Positions 43,622-53,832 of a DNA stretch of 64,000 bases are shown here, piece after piece. Position numbers and translations under genes: made by a program. Within the stretch, counting starts at the first letter, position 1, and each line of letters opens with the position of its first letter. The stretch lies in contig KV424016.1 of the NCBI GenBank assembly GCA_001632435.1, positions 1 through 64,000 of the forward strand, in the 5' to 3' direction. The DNA comes from Calocera cornea HHB12733 (Eukaryota > Basidiomycota > Dacrymycetes > Dacrymycetales > Dacrymycetaceae). Under the pieces are notes generated by a model, which worked only from the letters and a program-made list of their open reading frames with translations, did no database searches and had not been told where the DNA came from.

Positions 43622-43748
43622 GGACGCGTACAACAAATGGCAAGGCTCCAAATTCTTGTCACCGCTGCGAATCGCTTCCGTCGGGGGTTCAAAACCTAGT
43701 GGCGGTGCGAGCCATTTACGCGTCGACCTGCCTCTCTCGTTGCCTCTC
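43622..43748. promoter_or_regulatory. 127 bp bidirectional promoter MSW1 / NAA35
   Basis: Start codons of the two divergent housekeeping genes are separated by only 127 bp, so they must share promoter and 5' UTR space. No TATA box is visible. Confidence 0.6.
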
Positions 43749-46534
43749 ATGTCGATACCGCGTATTCCTGGAGAAAATGCGCTCTACAGGGATATGTACA
43801 ATGTCGTCGCGGAGGCATCTGAAGGTTGTCTTGATGCCCATCACTTAGAACTTGCCTGATATCTTCTTATCTAGAGATGCCGCTTGGTCAAATGCTCACA
43901 ATGCCGAATATAACAATGTTAGACGCAATGAATGCCATAAAAGTCAGTTTGAGCATGCTGTTGTTCAACCTGACTTATCATCTAACGGCACTCCTCGGGC
44001 ATGTTTTCGTAGATTGGAGATTCACGCATGGACAGTGGCTTTGGAAACGGAAACTTAGCCGATACAACGGCCTTTGACGTCCATTCCCGGCTCCTTCCGG
44101 ATGAAGTCTGTTGGCTGCTCGATCAGACCTTTGCCGCCGAGGTCAGAGATCGCGTCTCAGAGACTGATAATACAACACATCTCAATTCCGCGTGTCGTAG
44201 ATGGCCTGGCATCAAGGGATCACCTTGACTCAGACGGTCTTCACCATTCTCTATGTGCATCATCTCGGCTCATACAGTACTTGGTCGGCTCTTCAGGGAG
44301 TTGAAGCACGTGATCCTGGACGACCTGTCCAGCTGATCAACATTGTCCTCGCTGCTGGTGTCCTCGGAATGACTAAATGTGTCGACTTGGCTTGGAGAGA
44401 ATTTGCCAAAGGCTGCGTGTACGAGGTAAAGGACATCCCCTGCACCATCTACTTCCAGCTTATCATTATTTCTTGTAGCACGAAGACTGGCAGGCTGATA
44501 AGGCCGGCGTCGTAATGATGGAGCATGTAAGCACGAGGGATGTTCTGGCTCTCCTCAAGGCTGCAACAGATTGGCTCCAGTCTTACCGGGGTAGACATTC
44601 TTCTGTACCTGCTTGATCATGTCTGATTCCAGCAATCTAGGTCTCGAAAGTCGTTCACGACAAGCTCTATTGGAGCGCTTACAACTTCGCAAGGTTCGAT
44701 TATTATACAAATGAACAGCGCTGCAACCTGACTGTGATCAGTTGTGGCTGAATGCTCTCCATTTGCGACTGCCCATCGAAGCGGGTTCGCTCTTCGCTCA
44801 CGTTGCTCAGATACGACACTCGCTAGCCCGCGTTCGCGCCCTCCCAGTAATGCCGCCCGAGGAGACGTCCACTATACGGCTTGCTATTGATCCTGATGTT
44901 AAGCGAAGGTTGAAGTTCACATCGCCCCTGGAAGCTATATCTTTACCGGATATGCCCGAAACATGGGATTTCTTCGACGAACTTCTCGCAGGCTTGGGTG
45001 ATGCATGCGATATCAGCGAGAAGCGGAGTCCGCTCAACTGGGAGGTAAGCGCATGTATTTGTGATTCACGTCATATCTGGTAACGTATCACTGTAGAGCT
45101 TGCTCCTGTTAGCATCTAGGCAGAAGCCTTCACCAAGGTATTGCGCCTTCGTACGAGCATCAACAAGCGTGAGCCATATCTCCGCGCGCTACCGACTCCT
45201 GCCTGAAACGTCTTTAGTACGCACTATATGATGGATCCCGTGTACTTGGAGAGCTGGATCCGGAATGGCTAGTTGACACGGTTCTGCAAGAACTGGCTGG
45301 CCTCCCCATCGGCACGACAACACGGCTGCTCAATGTAACTGCAAGTAGCGAGCTTGCGGCAGCCGCGCAGCAGTGCATTCTCAAGGCAGCTGAGGTGAGG
45401 AGAGCCTGCCTCTGCACCAGATTACCTTCTGAAAACTTCCGTTCAGCTCCTGCTCAACTATTATACGACGCTATGCCACAACCGACCTCGACAACGGCGA
45501 ATATACTCCAATGCGCTGCCTCATTGGCGCGACCTGCTTGTGATTGCGAAAGATGTGGAGTCTCGCTTCCATTTAGCGCTCCCAGACCTTACCGTGCGTT
45601 TGGTCTTATCTTGCGTTACAATCCATCAAAGCAGCTTTCTAAACATCCCGCAGACCGAGATGGCATTGATGTCTCGTGTACATCTTTCGATGCAATACTT
45701 TCGTTGTAACATCGCTCTTGATGTTGTATTTTCGGGCTTCGAGTTGGAACTGTACAGTAGGGCAGAATGGCTATCCGTGCTCCGCTTCGCCAGTGGTTTG
45801 TTGCGACGGAAATGCAACATCTTGAATATGTTGCTCAGCAGCATCCCAGAGGCTCATCACAGTAAGCCTTCTCCGTCCTACTTCGTGGGTGAACCTAACA
45901 GGTGCACAGTACCGCCCAGCCTGGATTATCTTCGGATGCAAGCGTCATTGACAGCGGCACTCCAATCCATGGTATATGGACTAATCATGGTGGGCTACAC
46001 GCCAGCTGAATCACTAGATGACCGCTGATGCTTGTCTGGCAGGGGTTGCTCAGTAGCAACCCAACCCGATTTCTCTTATCCCAGGAGCGTCAACATTACA
46101 ACATGGAGCGGCGGTTCAAGTGGGCATTGCCCGAGAACGGAATAGAAGATGATCTTCAGCCAGACTGGTCAGGCAATTCACGATGGATAAAGGAACACGA
46201 ATCGGGCGATGTAAGCATATTGGTTGGTTACAGTGTCACGGACAGGCCTGATCTTACGTCAAATCAGGTCGAAAACATCAGAGCAGAAGCCATTAAATGG
46301 TTCAACACTGCGCAGGCCTCAATCGACGTACTGTTGCAACAGGTCGATCAAGTACCTTATATTGATCTGTGCCGATCCACCTTTCGGGCAGCGCTGGCCG
46401 ATCTCCTCCGCACGTGCCAGAAGAGCAGCACATTCTGGCATAAGGCGACCCAAGAGAAGCTTTCCGCGACTGCTCCGATATCGTGGACAACAGAAGCACA
46501 TCCGTGGTTCTTGGTACCCCACGATCGGAGCTGA
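43749..46534 (+). CDS. NAA35: NAA35/MAK10, auxiliary subunit of N-terminal acetyltransferase NatC
   Basis: Fourteen exons: 43749-43824, 43875-43942, 44013-44141, 44201-44425, 44479-44590, 44641-44693, 44742-45044, 45120-45137, 45218-45394, 45447-45593, 45654-45861, 45910-45989, 46043-46210 and 46268-46534; 676 aa in frame. Seen: MPNITMLDAMNAIKIGDSRMDSGFGN (the MAK10 hallmark), HSRLLPDEVCWLLDQTFAAEMAWHQGITLTQTVFT, LDVVFSGFELELYSRAEW, and C-terminal ERRFKWALPENGIE. Family knowledge: NAA35 scaffolds NAA30 and NAA38 in NatC, which acetylates N-termini such as Met-Leu and Met-Ile on ribosomes. The 18 nt eighth exon and weak first donor (GTTGTC) are the least certain parts. The 3' end is 96 bp from the convergent EXPERA-like gene. 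Confidence 0.9.
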
Positions 46535-46630
46535 TATCGATGCAGGACTTATCGATGTATCGATGGATTAGATGGAAGGCGGCGTAATTAGAATAGCAGC
46601 CTAATGTCTACCCTATGGTAGCACGCTGCT

Positions 46631-47464
46631 CTAATCTATCTTCCGCACATCTTCGATCGTCTTCTGTGTACGCAGAGACGTTGCGATGTCGCGGCCCAGC
46701 ACGTAGATGATGATGCCAGGTACAAGGAGCCAGAGGCCCTGGAGTAAACTCAGTCGTAGTTATATGAACCGGTGACGCCACGTACGTTGGGAATGACCCA
46801 GAGCACCAGGATGTCCTTCGCGGTGTTGTGGCCGATCTTACAATAGCTGTGCGATTGTCAGCGAACTGCAACTGAGTGGGGCATCGCAACGCACCCGCAG
46901 TAGTATTCCTGCGCCCAGTAAAGCACCGTCTTCGAGAACGTCATGACGACACCAGTGAAGCCGATCAGCGGTGCAATGGGGGACTTGGAGACGTGGGCAG
47001 CATAGAGATAGCCCAGCTGTTAGCGACACATCAGATTATGTCTCTTCGATGGCGAGATACACGCACGTTAAAGAAGTTCTCCACGAGATTCAACAAGGCT
47101 ATGTGGGATGATGTCACTATTATTGCACCTATAGCCAGCTAGCAGACGCACATTGAGCATTGGTGAAGCCCTCGTTGTTCTCTATCGCAGGCCAGCCATA
47201 CACATAGTCGATGGTCGCGTACAGGTTATACGGCCTCCAAATCCAGTTCAGATCGCCACCCTCCATCGAACGAGGACTGTGCAAGCACATAAGCATACGA
47301 GCAGCCATACATGCAATCTAACCGCGTACCGGAGGAGGCAGTAGCCTGCATCCCAGAAGACGACTGCGACGCGATCAGGTAGGAAATGTGGTCTAACGAC
47401 TATGCGTACGGATGCTCGAGACCAGGAACCATAAGGACATCCAGAGGCGGAATGCGGGGGCCAT
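46631..47464 (-). CDS. Small four-helix integral membrane protein, EXPERA/EBP-like
   Basis: Seven exons, 47464-47410, 47363-47330, 47276-47152, 47098-47067, 47016-46895, 46846-46786 and 46738-46631, with introns of 46-53 nt, give 178 aa; every junction keeps frame. Seen: hydrophobic segments LWMSLWFLVSSILVFWDAGY, NLYATIDYVYGW (helix start), LIGFTGVVMTFSKTVLYW and LVLWVIPNGLWLLVPGIIIYVLG, and a basic C-tail. Segment order and the aromatic YxxYxxxDxxY-type element resemble the EXPERA fold (sterol isomerase EBP, TMEM97), but key catalytic residues were not confirmed; the family call is an inference. No signal peptide other than the first helix. Very small exons hide it from single-frame searches. 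Confidence 0.72.
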
Positions 47465-47966
47465 GTCGTGAATATGCTCAAAACTCTATGGGAGGTATCC
47501 GTCTATTCGTCCAGAGATATACCAGCAGAGCGCGAAGTGTGGGGAAGGCTCGGATACTGAATTGGTGGTTCGACGGCGTGATCGACGACCGGGCCATATC
47601 ATGCAGATTTTCCGGCCAGAAATCCGAAGCCGGCCGCCGACGTCTCGCGCGATCTGCTCACTGCAGTGCACATCATCCGCGCGCAGCGACAGCAGTACAT
47701 CATGGTCGATGGTCGTAGGTGAAGCACTGAACGACTGCGCGCCGCCGACATGCACCGGATGAAGACGATTTGCGCTGGGCGCGATTCTTGATTGTCATAA
47801 CATCCGAGAGCCCGGCGGCTTGGCCTCGTTGCACTGCCCGACTGTCGCTGTTGCATTGTTGGTGTCTACACATGATACACGGTTGTTCTACCTACTCGAC
47901 GGAACGCGATAGCAGCGGCTCTCCATACCATGGACAGCCCTCAAGGACAATGTTGACGTACCTGCA
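47465..47966. other. Intergenic region
   Basis: Promoter of the EXPERA-like gene and 3' flank of the RhoGAP gene. No gene or repeat seen. Confidence 0.4.
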
Positions 47967-49896
47967 TCACGTCTCCTCAGGTGCCAATGCCGCAGTCAAC
48001 GCCTTATGAGCCGCCTTTAACTTCTTCTCGACGTTCGCCTTCTCCGTCTCGACTTCCTCGACTCGCTGCCTCAGCTTCACCACCTCCTCAACCTCAACTT
48101 TCCTCTTCTCTGCCTCATCGGCTGCCGTCTTGTTCGCTTCCTTTGCCGCTTGCACGACTTCGTTCACTCCGGTGACCTGACTTCGAAGGTCGGCAGGCGC
48201 GTCCGACATGCCATCCAGGGTACCGAGGATGGTGGCGAGACGAACGGCCAAGCCATCAAGCGTCGTACGAACATTCGCTACGTAGGATGGATCGATGGGG
48301 GGCGGTGTCGGTCGAGCAGGAGGGACGGATTGTGTGCCGCGTCCGGCGACAGCGGTGGACGATGGGCGAAAGTCGACCACAACCTCACCATAAGGGTCAA
48401 CATCCTCGCCTCCGAATGGGTTGACCTCAAGCACCGGGTCGTCCATCAAGCCATCCATCACGAGATGCCAGTTCATCAGCAACCACTTGACGACCTCCTT
48501 CGCGTCCTCCGCCGCATCTCGCCTTGCGCGCTTCGCATTCTCGCTGTGGCCGTGGATCGGCTTCGCGGCAAGCGGTTTGGCGAACAGGCCAGCCACCCCA
48601 CCGATATGCAACTTCGTCGCACGCTGGAAATGGGTCAGGAAGGACACGAGGTAGACGAAGACGCTCAGGTTCGGTGCGGGGAGAAGGCGCAAGAGAAGTT
48701 GTGCGACGCGAACGCGATCGTCTGGTGCCAAGTTCGCCTGCTCGCCGCATACAACAAGTGAGAAGAACGCGCGCTCAACGACCGGCTCGAGGATCGGTAC
48801 GGGAAGTGACTGGAGCCAAGCCTGCAGCAAACCGCAGAGGTCTGGAATGGTTTCGTTGTTGATATCGACGTCTTCTCCGTACGGCTCAACGCTGAAGCGC
48901 TGCACGAGGTGGTCGACACTGTTCTCGTCTCCAGAGATTCGGAACAGACCGGGCACATCCATTCCCCGACTGTATATCTCCTCGATCACGGTGAAGACGA
49001 CCAGCGGAAGATGCTGTTGATGTCCAGAGAAGAAGGCAAGACACGGCGCAACAGCGCAAGCGGTCCGCACAGGCACCCCAAAGACCTTGCCTGCCAAAAG
49101 TCAGCATATATGCGTCCAATCTCACTCAATCTCACTTACCATTGACCGACGCCTGTGTGGGGGCTTGATGGAGCGCATATACCTTGTCCGCTGAGATGTA
49201 CTTGCGCATGAGCTGCGGGCCAATCGTACCCGATAAGTCGTTCAAGAATCCAGCCACTTGGTCAACGACGAGCTCGATGTCGACATATTCCTTCTCTTCC
49301 ATATGCAAGACATCATCATCACCGTCGCCCCCATCCTCGTCCCGCGCCTCATCAGGATGGTGGAAGGGCGTGGGGGCTCTCCTCAGCACAGGACGGGAAG
49401 GATCGTGCACCTGCGTGGAACCCCTCACAAACGCCGGCCGTGTCCGAGCCGGCACCGGCACGACCTGCCGGTTGGGTGACGCATATCGGTGGAGCGAGTC
49501 GTGCCTGTTGTGCCGCGCCGGTTGGGGAGAGTGGTACGTGTATGCGCTAGTATCGGGCGGCACGGATGAGCTTCCCGATGGGGCCTGGCGCATACACGAC
49601 TTCGCCTGCCCCGGACGGGCGGAGGAGCTATTGGAAAGCCCGACGGCAGACGGGGGGAGCGATGCGGGAGATGCCATGCGTGCTCGGGGCCCGTTCCCCT
49701 CTCCTATCTTGGGAGCGACCATGTCGTGTTTGAATGGTGGTGGAGTTGTGAAATAACGCTGTGTAATGTCGTCGAGCGGATTTGTGAAATCGGGCAGTAT
49801 TGCCGAATTGGGAGCTGTCAAGGACGGACCGGTCGTGCAGTAGGGAAAGGGGATGAGAGGAAGCGACGAAGGCCGCGCCACGCGACCATCCCTCAT
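47967..49896 (-). CDS. RhoGAP-domain protein with C-terminal coiled coil
   Basis: Exons 49896-49140 and 49090-47967 (49 nt intron) give 626 aa. The first 200 residues are Pro/Ser-rich; then an acidic patch (DEDGGDGDDD) and a helical lead-in. The RhoGAP domain starts at about VFGVPVRTACAVAPC and holds the catalytic arginine in GLFRISGDENSVDHLVQRF, then IPDLCGLLQAWLQSLPVPIL and LSVFVYLVSFL. The end (VVKLRQRVEEVETEKANVEKKLKAA) is a coiled coil. Family knowledge: stimulates GTP hydrolysis by Rho/Cdc42/Rac-type GTPases controlling polarity and actin. Specific GTPase unknown. The start at 49896 is the first in-frame ATG; an upstream exon cannot be excluded. A Rho exchange factor (intersectin) lies 4 kb away. 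Confidence 0.92.
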
Positions 49897-52027
49897 GGGT
49901 CTGCTTGGACGAGCCAACTGTCTCAGCGGAAGGTTACGATCGGTCTGACACCCATGACTGGTACATGCACAAACGATTGGTCAAACATGCCGAGACAAAC
50001 AACGGGACAAGCCGCGCAGTGTCCGCCACAACGAATGGGCAAGAATACCCCTATCGACAGGGACCACCGTCCGTCAGCCGATCTCTCTCTCATCGGCAGA
50101 AAACGGGCCATCAGACATCGGAAGCAATGTCTATATCTTTCGCCAAATATGTACTCGGCCTCAGTTGTGTGCGCGACGACGCATCGCTCTGCTTTATAGC
50201 TGCAACGCGCCTTCACCCTGATGGAGCTTGATGGGCTCGTTAAGCACAGCGCATCACAGCTTCGAAGTCAACATGGCGGGGCCAGTCCACGATAGACTTT
50301 GGCCTGTGTGGGCAGCGACGCCGAGACAAAGACAGAGCCGAGCGCGCCAATCGAAGGGTCTTCAATCGGCCATTTTGCCAATCTCAACTATGGATTGTCT
50401 CACAACACACGTGTCATGACCTATGAGCTTCATCATTGACCGATTCTCCCGCTCTTGTATCTGCCCCAAATTCAGACTTCACCGCATACATCCGTCTTTA
50501 TCCCACTTTGAAATCAATTGGCCGAAGCAACTGGACTGCCGGCATGACCATCAGACTAGCAACCTCGCCCCTGTCATCGAACTTGGCACAGGAATATTCC
50601 CACAGTTTCGCAGAATCCACGAAGCCGCTCGGGCGTTAATTAGGCGCTGGTAAATCCGACATCCATTCATTCATGACTGTGGCGATTGTTTGGTCCCACC
50701 GGCAGCTTTTGAGTATGTGCCAGTCGCAACCGACCAAAGCCAACTTCAAAGTCCGATCAATATCAATACCATTGCCCTGGGGGGAATGGTATTGATTGGA
50801 CCGTTGAGCAGCAAATCACACTCTCACGCTGCCATGTTCGAGGCACTGCTAGATGTCATCATTGTGCACGAGGCAACCATACACACCCATATGAATGGCA
50901 AGAATTTTGCCTTGTGCCCCCCAGCAGTGGTTCCGCCATTTTGCCTGCGACTCCTGAGCTCGGCAAGTCATCATCATCTGCACGCCGGATCGTCCACGCT
51001 GTCGGAACGTTGCACTATGGCAGCTGATTCCCGGATGCAAATTCTGCCCTTAAACCGCCCACACGTGCATGTCCGATATCCATGCGTAGCAAGAACTTTC
51101 ACCACGATCGTTTTGGCATGTGTCAAGCCGTAATAGTATCCTGCATATCTCGGAAAGAACGACGAAAATCGGATAGCGCGATGGGCTTGCAGCGCCTCGT
51201 TTCTGTTCGGCCCGGACTTTGTGGTAACATGAAAACGCCGGCGCGTGGATCCCCCGCACATCGATAAGCTGATTGGCATACCGATGGATCCTCTCTCCCT
51301 CCTCGTAGCCACCAACCCCTTGGGCCTGATTCTGAAACAGCCTGCTGGGAGCGAATATAAGATGTTCACAACTGTGACATTGCGAGCAACAGATTTGTGC
51401 CGCGAAGGTGTGGTGCAAGAGCCGTGCAACTGGACCATCTCTTTCCCTTTTGGGCACGGACTTCAATTGATGTTATCGGATCGAGTGCCGTATTCCCTGT
51501 CATCGAAAATGGGTATCACTCCATTCCGGATCTTTATGAATCCCGCTGTGCCCATTGGTACAGCGCAATCGCAGACGATACGGGAAATATCCAAGTTGAT
51601 CGTGATTCGGTACTTCCTAGGTACGGTGGAGCCTTTTCCAAATCAGGCGCAATGGCCTGGAGTGGAGGCGCTGCCGGCCATGAGGCGCGCAAACCCTGAC
51701 TCGTGGGGTCAAGAAGTCAAATTGCACACTATGCAGTTCCACTCGTTCTCGACCGAGCCCAGGGAGAGGCATGCCGCCCGGCCGCGTGCGTCTGCGAGCC
51801 GGCACGCGCCAAACTTCCTCACGTGTGTCAAACAAAGCATAGAAGCATTCAACCCTTCGTCCTATGTGGGGTTCTAGAGCAAGATATCATGCGCAAAAAA
51901 GAAGTCAGCAGGGTCAGTCTTTCCTTGTGCCTCACCCCCGGGGCACGAGGAAAAAACTGACCCGAGTTGCAGACAGAGTACTCGCCCCTGGTGCACCGAA
52001 GGGTCTTCCGGACCCTTTGCTGCATGC
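49897..52027. other. Intergenic region
   Basis: About 2.1 kb without a supported gene. Frames at 50690-51133 and 51245-51877 lack domains and promoters. A long imperfect palindrome sits at 50751-50802. Confidence 0.45.
50751..50802. repeat. Imperfect inverted repeat / hairpin
   Basis: Left arm 50751-50776 (GTCCGATCAATATCAATACC and ATTGCC) pairs with the right arm 50783-50802 (GGAATGGTATTGATTGGACC), apart from a 6 nt ATCAAT duplication in the left arm and a G-rich loop. Could form a cruciform or RNA stem; no gene adjoins it. Confidence 0.6.
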
Positions 52028-52035
52028 TATATAAG
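52028..52035 (+). promoter_or_regulatory. TATA box of the HMG-box gene
   Basis: TATATAAG, 111 bp upstream of the ATG at 52146, followed by a CT-rich leader. Confidence 0.6.
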
Positions 52036-52145
52036 ATGCTGTTGCCTCGGCTTCCGAGCCTCCTACTACCTCACCACGCTCCACACCCCAACAGGCTCAA
52101 GCTCAAACTCGCGCCTGTTAGCCTCGGCAGCCCATCAATACCTCA

Positions 52146-53487
52146 ATGGCTGCCAACTTGTTTACTCGTGACGACACTTCGAATTTCAGTCGTGGACCAT
52201 TCACCGTTGACCCAGACTTCGACTACCTGCACACTTCTTCCTCCGTACAAGGAATGCCAGTCAGCTACCCAACAACCTCGTCACAACTAAGGGCACTCAT
52301 CAGCCCTTCGTCAGCGCTCGGACAGTTCACTATTCCTGCGCCACGACCCATCTTCATCGCTCCATCGACACCTTCGGATGCCGATCGGTTCGTATCACAA
52401 GATCCATTTCGCTATCTCCAACCGGACACTCTCCAGTACCTGGCTCAAATGTCTCCTGTTCAGCTGGAGAGACTGCTGCCTACGCCGGTCCCGCCTCTTA
52501 CCCTTCACGATTTCCACGGGCGACTCCATCATTCCACGGTGCATGATCCTGCCTCCCTTCTCACCTCAACCGCCCTGCGAAATGGTCTGGACCGAAACCC
52601 ATTCATGGGATTCCATCCACCTGGATTCTCGGACGACGCCTGCGATGAAGCCTCTCTTCATGCGAATTACCTGCAGTTCGAGCCGTCACACACACACAAT
52701 CAAACGCCGGATGCGGACAGTCCTCCGTATAATGAAGTGCTTGTACCGTCAAACACTGCTCCTGCTCCTGTCGACATGTATGTGCAATGGCAGTCTTCCG
52801 AAGAATCAAGTCCGGTACCACCGAACTCGGCTGTAGCAGAAGTATCGATGGATACATCAACATCGGAGCTGGATGCCCTCCAACAAGTCATCGATACCTT
52901 TCTAGAATCACATGGCAACAATGTTCCTTGGCCGCGGCCTTGTGCCTGGCAAGCTCGCCGGGATGCCGCATTCTACGCCTTGACTCCTTGTGCACAGGCC
53001 GTGCTCATCCGTCTGGTCGCTGCTGTACAGAAGGAGTCTCACGGAGCAAAGATCGACTCAAATCACATTCCCCGAGTTACAAATTGCTTCATGGCGTTCC
53101 GCAAGTGGGTTGGTGAGCTTCGAAAAGCGCTCAACCTGCCTGCTCGCAATGGGCGCCATCTCTCCATCATTGCATCAAGCCTTTGGAAATACACGGGGGA
53201 GGATGTGCAGGCCGTGTTCCGCGAGGTTGCCAAGTTCTCGGAAGAGAGGCACCAGGAGCTGCACCAAGATTACAAGTATAGGCCCGGGTCAAGGGGGGAC
53301 GCAAGGCAGGCAAAGAAAGAAGAAAAACGGTCATCCAAGCGGATCAAGGGTCGGCGCGTAAGCCAGCTAGATTTTCTGCGTGTCTCTTGCTTATAGCTAA
53401 CGTCACATCTTCCAGGGCGAATCGCGCCAACCTGAGCCGCCGTCCCAATTTCAGATTCTGTTTGGAGAGTACATCACCGCCACATGA
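52146..53487 (+). CDS. HMG-box (MATA_HMG-type) transcription factor-like protein
   Basis: Exons 52146-53357 and 53416-53487 (58 nt intron) give 427 aa. The first 280 residues are Ser/Pro-rich without domains. The HMG box near residues 305-380 reads HIPRVTNCFMAFRKWV, then an enlarged loop, then HLSIIASSLWKYTGEDVQAVFREVAKFSEERHQELHQDYKYRP, the helix 2-3 and DYKYRP signature of fungal MATA/sex-determining HMG boxes. A basic tail (KKEEKRSSKRIKGRR) follows. Family knowledge: sequence-specific minor-groove binders that bend DNA and often control mating, development or stress. No homeodomain or pheromone genes adjoin it, so it is not a mating-type locus by context. Confidence 0.88.
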
Positions 53488-53832
53488 CAAGCAGTAGTCA
53501 AATATTGAAACACGTGTACTTTATTGCATATCCAAAGCGGCCCACAGGCTGATGAATCAAATCTCGTGATCGTTCACATTTACCGAACTCCGCCTTTAGC
53601 AATTATCAACTACATACCAGCCTGTATAAGCTGTATTTAATCCACGGGGTACGACTAAGAGGGGTTGCTATTTGGTTGGTACACAGGTGATGGAGGATGG
53701 ATTCACGGCATAATATCACGGTATTCTATGAGTCAATTGGTAATGCTACTGTATACATCCGCAGCGAGTCCTTGGTGTCATCAAGTAATAAACATGGGAA
53801 GAGTTGACAAAAAAAGGAAGGGTATGGTCTGC
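53488..53832. other. Convergent 3' intergenic region
   Basis: Between the HMG-box and intersectin stop codons. AT-rich 3' UTR-like sequence; no C2-domain coding was found here. Confidence 0.45.

Noticed and set aside
50690..51133. 147-codon plus-strand frame
   Set aside because: Contains the palindrome arm, has no domain and no splice continuation.
51245..51877. 210-codon plus-strand frame upstream of the HMG-box gene
   Set aside because: No promoter, domain or fungal codon bias; it overlaps opposing frames of similar length.
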